33,659 nucleotides of DNA from Bacillota bacterium (GCA_023399275.1 JAEWQH010000095.1:1-33659), one strand, 5' to 3'; positions 1-6,859 are shown, numbered from the stretch's first letter. The notes: generated from the letters alone by a model not told the origin. Translations and numbers: made by a program.

Positions 1-1
1 G

Positions 2-628
2 TACAAGAACATCGAGGAGTTTGGACTCAACCGCACCCAGACGGCGTTTATGGCTGGCGTCGTTGCGGCGTCCAGCTCCAAGACCGGCAAGGTGGGCATC
101 GTGGCGGGCGCGGATGAACCGATCATCAACGCCATCGTCGCCGGCTGGCAGCAGGGGCTTGTCTACGCGAACCCGCAGATCGAAGATGTCGTCGTATACG
201 CAAACTCGTTCACCGACCCGACCAAGGGCAAGGAGCTCGCGCTCTCGCTCTACAACAAGGGGTACGATGTGATCGGAGCGGCTGCGGGCGGCACGGGCGT
301 AGGCAGCGCGCAGGCGGCGGCGGAAGTAAACGGACTGTTTGTCGCCTGGGACGTGCACTATCCCGAGGTGTTCGGCGACAAGGCGCTTGAGCTTGGCAGC
401 GCGGTCAACTACTTTGACGTGATGGTGCTGCAGTTCATCTCCGACGCGGCCGGCGGCAAGTTCCAGGCCGGCGTGCGCGTTGACTACGGTATGGCCGAAG
501 GCGTCTGCGACTTTGAAAGCCTCGATAATGCGCCGCTGAGCGACGAGACGAAGGCGCTGGTCGAGAAGGCCAAGGCGGAGATTCTCGCCGGCAGCATCAC
601 GCTTTCGACGGAACCGCTGCATAAATAG
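2..628 (+). CDS. BMP/PnrA-family substrate-binding lipoprotein (C-terminal part)
   Basis: The reading frame is open from base 2 and ends at a TAA, so about 208 residues of the C-terminal part are visible and the start lies outside the window. The run TAFMAGVVAASSSKTGKVG followed by GIVAGAD and a GYDVIGAAAGGTGVGSAQAA segment is the pattern of the BMP (Med/PnrA/TmpC) family, the extracytoplasmic binding proteins of ABC importers that usually bind purine nucleosides or related compounds. Family members are about 350 residues, so roughly 60 percent is here. The signal peptide and lipobox would be upstream and are not seen; ATPase and permease genes are not in the window and may lie to the left. 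The next genes are a DraG-family hydrolase and a PfkB kinase, which fits a nucleoside-like or ribosylated ligand. Family call is firm; ligand is inference. Confidence 0.88.
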   Translation, partial: YKNIEEFGLNRTQTAFMAGVVAASSSKTGKVGIVAGADEPIINAIVAGWQQGLVYANPQIEDVVVYANSFTDPTKGKELALSLYNKGYDVIGAAAGGTGVGSAQAAAEVNGLFVAWDVHYPEVFGDKALELGSAVNYFDVMVLQFISDAAGGKFQAGVRVDYGMAEGVCDFESLDNAPLSDETKALVEKAKAEILAGSITLSTEPLHK

Positions 629-651
629 AGCCGGCGTTCACTGCGCGGCAA

Positions 652-689
652 GGGGAGACGGGGGCGCGGGGCGTCGCGTCCCCCTCCCC
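652..689 (+). other. GC-rich intercistronic hairpin after the binding-protein gene
   Basis: Arms GGGGAG (652-657) and CTCCCC (684-689) pair, and after a two-base bulge GGGGGCGCG (660-668) pairs with bases 675-683 including one G-U. This gives a stem of about 15 bp with a six-base loop. No T-run follows, so it is not a standard intrinsic terminator. It sits 24 bases after the stop of the binding-protein gene and 23 bases before the start of the next gene. Equivalent structures follow the other two binding-protein genes in this window. Confidence 0.6.
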
Positions 690-712
690 GACAATCAGCA
701 AAGGAGAACTTT

Positions 713-1774
713 ATGAAACCATACGACCTCTATGACCGTGTGCTTGGCTGCCTGGTGACGGCGGGCATGGGCGACGCGATCGGCGCGCCGGCCGAGGCGA
801 TGAGCCGGGCGGAGATTCAAGAGAAGTACGGCGGCCGGATCGAGACGTTTGTCGACGGCTCCGACAATGAATACGCGCTTGGCAACGAGATCGCCGAGGT
901 GACGGACGACGCTTCGCAGATGTATGAGATGGCCAAAGCGGTCGTATCGACCGGCGGGGATTTGACGATCGACGCGGCGGCCGCGGCGATCATCCGCTGG
1001 TCCCAAAGCTATCCCAAATACTACCCGCGCAACGCGGGGCCAACGACCTCCCACGTGATCGGAGAGCTGCTGGCGGGCAAAGACCCGGTTCAGACGGGCA
1101 AGGTCGGCCTCGTCTATGGCAGAGGCACCTCAAACGGCGCGGCGATGCGCGTGGCCGGCGCCGGGCTGGCGCACCCCGGGGATTATGAGAAAGCGATTGA
1201 AACCGCTGTGACCATGTGCATGCCCTCGCACGGCACGCAGCATGCTTACGCGGGCGCCTGCGCGATTGCGTGCGGCATCAGTGAGGCCATGACGCAGGAG
1301 GCGGACGTCTACTCGACGCTGAGCGCCTGCCTTTACGGCGCAAGGCGCGGCGAACAGATCGGCCTTCAAACGGCGCGGATTGCGACCGGCGCGAATGTGG
1401 AGCAGTGCATCCTGCGCGCGATCGGCGCCGCGCTGGAAGCTACGGATATGCCGGATGCGGAGCGGCGAATCGAACGCGCGGTGGGAAACGACGGCTCCAT
1501 CCAGTCCAGCGTCTCCGCTGCCTGCGGCCTGTTTGCCGCGGCAAACGCCGACCCGGCCGCAACGATTCTCGGCGGCGCCAACATCGGCGGCGACACCGAT
1601 ACGATCGCGTGCATCGCAGGGATGCTCAGCGGCGCGCTGCGCGGCTTTTCCGCGCTGCCGGCAAAGTGGCCGCCAGTTTTTTGTAGGGCGAATCCGTCGC
1701 TCGACTTTGAGGGGCTTGCGCGCGCGTTCACGGAAATGATCCGTGCGCGAAACCTGTCAAAAAAAGATGTTTGA
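713..1774 (+). CDS. ADP-ribosylglycohydrolase (DraG/ARH) family protein
   Basis: The 353-residue product has the landmarks of the ADP-ribosylglycohydrolase fold: GMGDAIGAPAEAM near residues 18-30, a TDD triad at 64-66, a SNGAAMRVAGAG segment in the middle and GGDTDT at 292-297. The TDD and DTDT aspartates are the binuclear Mg-binding residues in this family. Members hydrolyse N- or O-glycosidic bonds to ADP-ribose or smaller ribosyl compounds; they are cytoplasmic. The start is the ATG 7 bases after an AAAGGAG site. The gene lies between a BMP-type binding protein and a PfkB kinase, which suggests a metabolic (salvage) role on an imported ribosyl compound rather than protein de-ADP-ribosylation; that step is inference. 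Full length for the family. Confidence 0.88.
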   Translation: MKPYDLYDRVLGCLVTAGMGDAIGAPAEAMSRAEIQEKYGGRIETFVDGSDNEYALGNEIAEVTDDASQMYEMAKAVVSTGGDLTIDAAAAAIIRWSQSYPKYYPRNAGPTTSHVIGELLAGKDPVQTGKVGLVYGRGTSNGAAMRVAGAGLAHPGDYEKAIETAVTMCMPSHGTQHAYAGACAIACGISEAMTQEADVYSTLSACLYGARRGEQIGLQTARIATGANVEQCILRAIGAALEATDMPDAERRIERAVGNDGSIQSSVSAACGLFAAANADPAATILGGANIGGDTDTIACIAGMLSGALRGFSALPAKWPPVFCRANPSLDFEGLARAFTEMIRARNLSKKDV

Positions 1775-1799
1775 CATCGATTTTTGCGCGGTATAAGAT
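1771..1799 (+). promoter_or_regulatory. Candidate sigma-A promoter overlapping the upstream stop codon
   Basis: A perfect TTGACA (1771-1776) is followed after 17 bases by TAAGAT (1794-1799), embedded in TATAAGAT. The -35 box overlaps the TGA stop of the hydrolase gene (1772-1774). Predicted transcripts would start near 1806, only a few bases before the preferred kinase ATG at 1811, giving a nearly leaderless message. It could let the kinase and GntR genes be made separately from the hydrolase. Confidence 0.5.
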
Positions 1800-1810
1800 T
1801 TTATTGTGAT

Positions 1811-2803
1811 ATGGACTGTATCTATCTTTTTTCACCGATCATCGATATCGTAGTCTCCATGCAGGACGCGCTTCCGATCCGGGCCGGGGATACCAAGGGC
1901 GTAGACCGGGTGACGATGAGCGCGGGCGGCGGGGCGAACACGCTGTTTGCCGGAAAGCGGATCGGGCTCGATATCGCTCCGTTTGGGATCGTAGGCGACG
2001 ACGACGGCGGAAGGATCGTGCTGCGTGATTATGCGCGCGAAAACATCTGCACCTCGTATCTGCACGTAAAAGAAGGTGCAGATACTCAGCATGTGATCGT
2101 TCTGGTCGACCCGAATGGAAGGCATGCCTTTGCGAGCGATCTGCACTGCGACTTGGGCGGCGCTGCGCGCCTGCGGGAGGCGGTGGCGTCCGCAAAGGCG
2201 GTCATCGGCTCGGGCTATCAGCTCGTGAGCGAGGAAAACCGGGAGAAGATGTCGGCGTATTTTCGCATTGCGCGCGCGTTGGGCAAGCGGACGTTTTTCG
2301 ATCCCGGCCCGATGATACCGCGCATCCCGCAAGACAGTCTCGAGGAGATGCTTCGTCTGACGGACGTTTTGGTTGTCAATGAGGAAGAGGCCGTTCTGCT
2401 GTCCGGCGCAGGTTCCGGCGTCGAGGCGGGGGATTGTCTGGCCTTAGTCGTCGGGAAAAAGGTGGTCGTCAAGCGCGGCGCGGACGGCTGCTATATCCGC
2501 GAGCGCGGCGGGGCTGGCACGCATTGCCCCGGGTTCCCTGTGAAGCTGGTCGATACGACCGGCGCGGGGGATTCCTTCCTTGCGGCCTACATCCTCGGCG
2601 AGCTGGCGGGCTGGGACGCGACGACAACCGCGCTGTTTGCAAATGCCATGGGCGCGGCGAAGGCGGCCAAGCTTGGCTGCGGCACGCAGGTGCCGACCCT
2701 GCAGGAGACGCTGGAGATTCTGCGCGGCGGCGGGTATGCCGTCGATGCGGAGACGGTTCTGCAAAGGAAACAGCTGACACTACGGATCAAGGAATCAGAT
2801 TGA
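1811..2803 (+). CDS. PfkB/ribokinase-family carbohydrate kinase
   Basis: The 330-residue product phosphorylates a sugar or nucleoside with ATP, judged by the PfkB family pattern: an N-terminal SPIIDIVV strand, a MSAGGGANT glycine-rich segment, NEEEA in the middle and DTTGAGDSF at about residue 248, where the last Asp (254) is the catalytic base. I chose the ATG at 1811 because PfkB proteins begin with this strand; an in-frame TTG at 1784 would add nine residues that do not fit and has no ribosome site. Neither start has a clear Shine-Dalgarno. The GntR gene begins 9 bases after the stop. Substrate cannot be read from sequence; ribose, a ribosyl product or a nucleoside fits the neighbouring DraG-type hydrolase and BMP binding protein. 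Confidence 0.87.
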   Translation: MDCIYLFSPIIDIVVSMQDALPIRAGDTKGVDRVTMSAGGGANTLFAGKRIGLDIAPFGIVGDDDGGRIVLRDYARENICTSYLHVKEGADTQHVIVLVDPNGRHAFASDLHCDLGGAARLREAVASAKAVIGSGYQLVSEENREKMSAYFRIARALGKRTFFDPGPMIPRIPQDSLEEMLRLTDVLVVNEEEAVLLSGAGSGVEAGDCLALVVGKKVVVKRGADGCYIRERGGAGTHCPGFPVKLVDTTGAGDSFLAAYILGELAGWDATTTALFANAMGAAKAAKLGCGTQVPTLQETLEILRGGGYAVDAETVLQRKQLTLRIKESD

Positions 2804-2812
2804 GGACGGATT

Positions 2813-3529
2813 ATGGTTTTCAGAACGTCGGGCGTATCGCTTTACCATCAGATTAAGGAAGAGCTGCGCAAGGAGGTCAGGACGCTTGACTACGGCGCGC
2901 AGATCGAGACGGAAGAACAGCTGGCCAAGCGATACCAGGTGAGCAGGGGGCCGATCCGGCAGGCGATCAACGATCTCGTTGCGGAGGGGATTCTCTACCG
3001 CGTGCAGGGGAAGGGAACGTTTCGCGGCGGCGTCGCCGTCGGCAAATCCAGCTTTGTGCTCGGCAGTTTTACCGAGCAGCTGATCGCCTGCGGCCTGCGC
3101 CCGGGCATTGCGGATATTACCCTCGAAACGGTGCTGCCCACGCGGCGCGTTGCGAAAAATCTTGAGATCGATGAATCCTGCGAGGTGTTCCGGCTCATGC
3201 GCGTGCGCCTTGCCAACGAAGAGCCGATCTCGCTGGGCACGGCGTATCTCAAAAAAGAACTGGTTCCGGATCTGAAGCAGAGCGACCTGAAGATGTCGCT
3301 GATCTCCATGCTGACGGATGCGTACGGGCACGTCATTCAGAGAAGGAGGAGCTACTGCTCCGCTTGCTCGGCGACGGAGCTTCTCTCCGAAAAACTGCAT
3401 GTCCCCGCGGGCACGCCGATCCTGCAGATCGTACAGACCGGGTATCTTGCAAGCGGCGAACCGCTGTTTTGCGATATCATGCAGACCATCGGCGAGAAAT
3501 CCATCATGCAGATCGAGCAGTATATCTAA
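2813..3529 (+). CDS. GntR-family transcriptional regulator, HutC/UTRA type
   Basis: The 238-residue product has an N-terminal winged helix-turn-helix (about residues 8-75, with RYQVSRGPIRQAINDLVAEG and GKGTF) and a C-terminal UTRA effector-binding domain (about 95-235, with RVRLANEEPISLGTAYL). HutC-type GntR proteins are usually repressors released by a sugar, amino acid or phosphorylated sugar. It is the last gene of the BMP-DraG-PfkB group, 9 bases after the kinase stop, and most likely senses a product of that pathway. A GAGG site lies upstream of the ATG. The gene ends before two hairpins, the second a good terminator. Confidence 0.9.
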   Translation: MVFRTSGVSLYHQIKEELRKEVRTLDYGAQIETEEQLAKRYQVSRGPIRQAINDLVAEGILYRVQGKGTFRGGVAVGKSSFVLGSFTEQLIACGLRPGIADITLETVLPTRRVAKNLEIDESCEVFRLMRVRLANEEPISLGTAYLKKELVPDLKQSDLKMSLISMLTDAYGHVIQRRRSYCSACSATELLSEKLHVPAGTPILQIVQTGYLASGEPLFCDIMQTIGEKSIMQIEQYI

Positions 3530-3541
3530 ACGGCAACGCAA

Positions 3542-3568
3542 AGCGGGCGCCTGAAACAGGCGTCCGCT
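3542..3568. other. Hairpin after the GntR gene
   Basis: Twelve-base arms (3542-3553 and 3557-3568) pair around an AAA loop with one G-U. There is no T-run on the plus strand; on the minus strand only a TTT follows, so it might weakly stop minus-strand transcription coming from the LysM gene. Confidence 0.45.
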
Positions 3569-3644
3569 CACCGATCGGGTCGATTCCAAAACGGGGATGT
3601 TCGATCTGCGTATCCCCGTGCGCGAAAATTGTCGAAATTCCGGC

Positions 3645-3670
3645 CGCGGCCTGATGGGGCCGCGTTTTTT
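3645..3670 (+). terminator. Intrinsic terminator of the BMP-DraG-PfkB-GntR group
   Basis: Arms CGCGGCC (3645-3651) and GGCCGCG (3658-3664) with a six-base loop are followed directly by six T residues (3665-3670). It lies 115 bases past the GntR stop and just before the convergent LysM gene. Confidence 0.8.
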
Positions 3671-3696
3671 GCGCACCGTTTTTTGCGCGAAGAGAG

Positions 3697-4065
3697 TTAC
3701 CGGTTATCCGGTATGCGGTAGATCGCGCCGGGGCGGATGAGACTGGGCTTCGTGATCTCGGGGTTGCAGTCCACGATGGCCTCCACCGTGGTGCCATACA
3801 CCTTCGCGATCTTGCCGAGGTTTTCACCCGCTGCGACCGTGTGCGCGACGTATTTCTGCTTGCCGGGCCGTTCGTCCGGCACCTCGAGCTTCCAACCGGC
3901 CTCGATATGGCCCGGGTCGGTGATGATCGCGTTATACTTGAGGATCATCTTCGCGTCGGTGTCATATTCTGCGGCGATCCGCGAGAGGTTTTCCCCTCTT
4001 ACAACCGTGTGTAAAACAAACAGCCGTCCATGCTTTTTCGAGAGGGCGTCGGGTAATCCAGCCAT
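3697..4065 (-). CDS. Small protein with two LysM domains, no signal peptide
   Basis: The 122-residue product holds two LysM modules, about residues 17-62 (HTVVRGENLSRIAAEY) and 73-118 (HTVAAGENLGKIAKVYGTT), joined by a short PDERPGKQKY linker. LysM binds N-acetylglucosamine-containing polymers such as peptidoglycan. There is no signal peptide, membrane segment or catalytic domain, which is unusual for LysM and leaves its location unclear. The ATG at 4065 is chosen because AGGAG lies 10 bases upstream; an upstream in-frame start would add 18 residues without a ribosome site. It lies 78 bases downstream of the molbindin gene on the same strand, so the two are probably co-transcribed. Function unknown; related small double-LysM proteins are often near spore or cell-wall genes, which are not seen here. 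Confidence 0.85.
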   Translation of the reverse strand: MAGLPDALSKKHGRLFVLHTVVRGENLSRIAAEYDTDAKMILKYNAIITDPGHIEAGWKLEVPDERPGKQKYVAHTVAAGENLGKIAKVYGTTVEAIVDCNPEITKPSLIRPGAIYRIPDNR

Positions 4066-4143
4066 GGCGAAATATCTCCTTTCATGTGCCGACGGCGGGT
4101 GGGCTGACCATCCGTCCATGCCGGCGGGTATTCGTCCGCGCGG

Positions 4144-4356
4144 TCAGTCGTCGATTCCGACCATGACCGAAGTCGCCTTGATCACTGCGTAGGCGGTCAT
4201 GCCGGGTTTGAGTCCGAGCTCGCGCACCGCGCCGATCGATATGGTGGAGGTGATGATCGTTCCGCCGCCGATGTCGATCTTTACGATGGCGTTTACCGCG
4301 CCTTCCTTGACGGAGACGACGGTTCCCTTCAGCTGGTTTCTCGCGCTGAGTTTCAT
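4144..4356 (-). CDS. mop: Molbindin: single Mop/TOBE-domain molybdate-binding protein
   Basis: The 70-residue product begins MKLSARNQLKGTVVSVKEG and continues with GAVNAIVKIDIGGG, TSTIS and AVIKATSVMVG, which matches the stand-alone Mop domain (molbindin) known from clostridia. Molbindins form hexamers that bind molybdate or tungstate in the cytoplasm for storage or buffering. The whole protein is one domain of the expected length. The ATG at 4356 is preferred; AGGAAAGGAG ends 12 bases upstream, while an in-frame TTG at 4368 would abut that site. No ModABC transporter or molybdoenzyme genes are in the window. A LysM-domain gene follows on the same strand. Confidence 0.9.
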   Translation of the reverse strand: MKLSARNQLKGTVVSVKEGAVNAIVKIDIGGGTIITSTISIGAVRELGLKPGMTAYAVIKATSVMVGIDD

Positions 4357-4391
4357 AGGCTTGCACAACTCCTTTCCTATGCTATGCTTCT

Positions 4392-4419
4392 ATCGTAGCA
4401 CGCCGGCGCGCCAAAGCAA
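4392..4419 (-). promoter_or_regulatory. Candidate promoter for the molbindin-LysM pair
   Basis: On the minus strand TTGCTT (4414-4419) and TACGAT (4392-4397) are spaced by 16 bases, upstream of the molbindin ribosome site. Both boxes are imperfect. A palindromic AAAAGCGCTT overlaps the start of the -35 box and might be a catabolite-control or LacI-type operator, but it departs from the cre consensus at three positions. Confidence 0.4.
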
Positions 4420-4443
4420 GCGCTTTTGGTGACTTTGTCGCGC

Positions 4444-4479
4444 AAAAAAAACACCCGCCACGCAAATGCGAACGGCGGG
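4444..4479 (-). terminator. Intrinsic terminator of the first LacI-family gene
   Basis: Read on the minus strand, CCCGCC (4474-4479) pairs with GGCGGG (4454-4459), with an inner CGCA/TGCG stem, and is followed by TG and a run of eight T residues (4444-4451). It starts 41 bases after the regulator stop. Confidence 0.85.
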
Positions 4480-4519
4480 GACGGATGTGATCGGAAGCGT
4501 GGGCGGGGACGCCGCGGCG

Positions 4520-5509
4520 CTACAGCGACTCCCGGATGATGATCTCCGCGTCGAGCATGATCTGCCGCGGGGCAAAGTGCGCGCTGTGCACCTGCTCGAT
4601 AAGCATTTCGCAGGCGAGAAACCCCAGCTGATATTGCGGCTGTTTCACCGTGGTGAGCGTTGGCTCGGACATGACGGAGATATTTGTGTTGTCAAAGCCG
4701 ATGACGCCGAGGTCTTTGGGAATCGATATGCCGAGGCGTTTGGCCGCCTTGACGGCAGCCACTGCAAACACATCCGACGCGGCGAAGATCGCGTCCGGTC
4801 GCTCGGGCATGCTCAGCAGCTGGGTGGCGATGGAGACCGCCGCGTCATAGCTGAACTCCGGCACCTGTACGATGAGATTCTGGGCGGGGACGATGCCTGC
4901 CGCCTCCAGTGCCTCGATGAAACCTTGCTGGCGTTTTCTGGCATACTTGTACTTCAGCGGCCCGTTGATCATCGCCAGCCTGCGCTTGCCCTTGCTGAGG
5001 ATGTATTCCACGACTGCGCGGCTTGCCGCCACGTCGTCGATGGAGACGTATGACGTAGGGCTGCTCTCGTTGTATTCGGCGCATTGGATCAGCGGGGTAT
5101 GCAGTTCCAGCTGGGAGATCGTACTTGCGGAAGGGATGGGATCGAGCGTGATGACGCCGTCGGCATGCGTTTTTTCGATCATCTCTTCGATGAACGAAAG
5201 CGTCAGCGGGCGCGAGCCGGTGCGCACGATGATCTCCTGATAGCCCTGCCTGCCCGCAGCAGAGGAGATGCCCCGAATGACCTCGGAGTAGAAGGGGTTG
5301 TCGATATCCGGCAGCAGGATGAGGATCAGGCGGCTTTCGTGGCGCACGGCGGCGTCGTAGCCGAGCGCGTAGATCGCCTGGACGATCTTGTCGTAGGTGC
5401 CTTCCTTGACGCTCTCTTTATTGTTGATGGCGCGCGAAACCGTGGCGATGGAGACCCCCGCCGCGTCCGCTACATCCTGTAGGGTTGTTTTCTTCTTCAG
5501 CTGAGACAT
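4520..5509 (-). CDS. LacI-family transcriptional regulator (divergent to the sugar isomerase gene)
   Basis: The 329-residue product has an N-terminal LacI helix-turn-helix (TLQDVADAAGVSIATVSRA, about residues 8-26) with the hinge helix region, then a periplasmic-binding-protein-like sensor domain (LILLPDIDNPFYSEVIRGI onward, and VIGFDNTNIS near the C-terminus). I start at the ATG at 5509, with AAGGA six bases upstream; an ATG at 5515 would abut that site. It is transcribed away from the isomerase/epimerase gene and has its own promoter and terminator. It probably controls that divergent sugar operon and its own gene. Effector unknown. Confidence 0.92.
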   Translation of the reverse strand: MSQLKKKTTLQDVADAAGVSIATVSRAINNKESVKEGTYDKIVQAIYALGYDAAVRHESRLILILLPDIDNPFYSEVIRGISSAAGRQGYQEIIVRTGSRPLTLSFIEEMIEKTHADGVITLDPIPSASTISQLELHTPLIQCAEYNESSPTSYVSIDDVAASRAVVEYILSKGKRRLAMINGPLKYKYARKRQQGFIEALEAAGIVPAQNLIVQVPEFSYDAAVSIATQLLSMPERPDAIFAASDVFAVAAVKAAKRLGISIPKDLGVIGFDNTNISVMSEPTLTTVKQPQYQLGFLACEMLIEQVHSAHFAPRQIMLDAEIIIRESL

Positions 5510-5539
5510 GATCATTCCTTTATTTTACAACGTCAGATT

Positions 5540-5568
5540 ATCATATCACATCGGCACAGCTTTGTAAA
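5540..5568 (-). promoter_or_regulatory. Sigma-A promoter of the LacI-family gene
   Basis: On the minus strand TTTACA (5563-5568) and TATGAT (5540-5545) are separated by exactly 17 bases, about 30 bases upstream of the regulator start codon, in an AT-rich gap. Confidence 0.75.
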
Positions 5569-5600
5569 TTGCGATTCATTCTGCACTTAATCCTGCTGAA

Positions 5601-5668
5601 ATGTAAAAAATGTAACGGATGATTATATACTATGTAAATAATGAAAATAATATTGACATGTTATGTAA
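5601..5668 (+). promoter_or_regulatory. Cluster of ATGTAA half-sites in the divergent promoter gap
   Basis: ATGTAA occurs at 5601-5606, 5610-5615, 5632-5637 and 5663-5668, all in the same orientation, within 68 bases upstream of and overlapping the plus-strand promoter. The same half-site forms the arms of a palindrome at 6844-6859 before the second LacI gene. This may be an operator array for one of the two LacI regulators. The stretch is AT-rich, so chance is not fully excluded. Confidence 0.4.
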
Positions 5669-5681
5669 GGAATGATAGATT
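5653..5681 (+). promoter_or_regulatory. Sigma-A promoter of the sugar isomerase operon
   Basis: A perfect TTGACA (5653-5658) is followed after 17 bases by TAGATT (5676-5681). The predicted start near 5688 leaves an untranslated leader of about 190 bases before the ATG at 5880. The fourth ATGTAA copy sits in the spacer, where a bound repressor would block polymerase. Confidence 0.65.
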
Positions 5682-5713
5682 ATTGTCAAGCAACAGATCG
5701 GAGCAGATCGTCT

Positions 5714-5815
5714 TTTCCGGGCCTTTATCCGGAAACACTCGAAGAACGGGCGAGAATCCATATACTGCCGATCCATCCGGCGCCTTTCCAAGGCCGGAGA
5801 GCGGTTCGGAGCCGC
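5714..5815 (+). other. Structured leader of the sugar isomerase operon
   Basis: The long leader holds three potential hairpins: TTTCCGG (5714-5720) with CCGGAAA (5729-5735); GCCTT (582-86 of the 5700 block, 5782-5786) with AAGGC (5790-5794); and a six-base stem, one G-U, between 5801-5806 and 5810-5815. None has a T-run after it and none matches a riboswitch that I recognise. No other gene is seen between the promoter and the ATG at 5880. Confidence 0.35.
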
Positions 5816-5879
5816 GGCAAGAGGCCGACTCCATCCGAAAGACGCAAAAAAACATCAATTGAAAAGAGAAATCAGAGTC

Positions 5880-6800
5880 ATGAAGCTTGGATTTGCCAGC
5901 GCAATTTTGCCGGATCAATCGTTTGACGACGTCGTTTCATACGCCGCGAAGCAGGGCTACCGCTGCGTGGAGATGATGTGCTGGCCGGCCGGCAAGGCGG
6001 AGCGCCGCTATGCCGGCGTGTCGCATATCGACGTTGATGCGCTCGACGGCGCGCGCGCGGAGGAAATCCGCGCCAAGCTCGCCCAGACGGGCGTTGAGAT
6101 CTCCGCGCTGGGTTATTACCCAAACCCGCTCGATCCGGACGAAGCCAAAGCGCAGGAGGCGATCGGCCACATCAAGAAGCTCATCGTCTCGGCACCGAAG
6201 CTCGGCGTGCACACGGTGAATACCTTCATCGGCCGGGATCAGCACCGCGGTGTTTCTGAGAACATGAAGCAGTTTGCCAAGGTCTGGCCGGATCTGATCA
6301 AGCTTGCCGAGGACAGCGGCGTGCGCGTGGCGATTGAAAACTGCCCGATGTTCTTCACGCAGGACGAATGGCCCGGCGGAAAAAACCTTGCCGTCTCGCC
6401 GCGCATCTGGCGGGAGATGTTCTCGGTGATCCCGAGCGCGAACTTTGGGCTCAACTACGACCCTTCGCACTTCCTGCTGCAACAGATGGACTACATCCGC
6501 CCGATCTATGAGTTTCGGGAAAAGCTCTTCCACGTCCACATCAAGGACGCCAAGATACGCAAAGACCTGCTCGACGACGTAGGCATCTTCGCCGCGCCGC
6601 TCGACTACCTGCAGCCGAAGCTGCCGGGGCTGGGCGACATCGACTGGAGCAGGTTTGTCTCCGCGCTGACGGATGTCGGCTATGTCGGCCACATCTGCGT
6701 CGAGGTGGAGGACAAGGCCTTTGAAGACACGCTGGAGCACCGCTATCAGGCACTCGCACAGTCCTACCGCTACATGAGCCAGTTTATCGTCACACAATAA
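5880..6800 (+). CDS. Sugar phosphate isomerase/epimerase, xylose-isomerase-like TIM barrel
   Basis: The 306-residue product belongs to the AP-endonuclease-2/xylose-isomerase-like TIM barrel family, which includes D-tagatose/D-psicose 3-epimerases and inosose dehydratases. The family metal ligands can be assigned: Glu153 in AIENCPM, Asp194 in NYDPSHF, His220 in HVHIKDAK and Glu275 in CVEVED. The protein is cytoplasmic and presumably rearranges a sugar or polyol imported by the downstream ABC transporter and oxidised by the Gfo/Idh/MocA enzyme. I use the ATG at 5880 because the family starts with MKLGF; a TTG at 5859 would add seven residues. The ribosome site is weak (AGAG). Exact substrate is not decidable. 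Confidence 0.85.
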   Translation: MKLGFASAILPDQSFDDVVSYAAKQGYRCVEMMCWPAGKAERRYAGVSHIDVDALDGARAEEIRAKLAQTGVEISALGYYPNPLDPDEAKAQEAIGHIKKLIVSAPKLGVHTVNTFIGRDQHRGVSENMKQFAKVWPDLIKLAEDSGVRVAIENCPMFFTQDEWPGGKNLAVSPRIWREMFSVIPSANFGLNYDPSHFLLQQMDYIRPIYEFREKLFHVHIKDAKIRKDLLDDVGIFAAPLDYLQPKLPGLGDIDWSRFVSALTDVGYVGHICVEVEDKAFEDTLEHRYQALAQSYRYMSQFIVTQ

Positions 6801-6843
6801 GACCGCGCCTGGCGGCGTAAGCCGCCGTTGGATTATATCCGCT

Positions 6844-6859
6844 ATGTAATCCATTACAT
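6844..6859. promoter_or_regulatory. Operator-like palindrome upstream of the second LacI gene
   Basis: ATGTAAT (6844-6850) and ATTACAT (6853-6859) form a perfect inverted repeat with a two-base CC centre, 49 bases before the preferred start of the second LacI-family gene. The half-site ATGTAA recurs four times upstream of the isomerase gene. No good -35/-10 pair was found beside it. Confidence 0.45.

Noticed and set aside
1784..1810. TTG start nine codons upstream for the first PfkB kinase
   Set aside because: It lies upstream of the predicted transcription start, has no ribosome site and adds residues not seen in the family.
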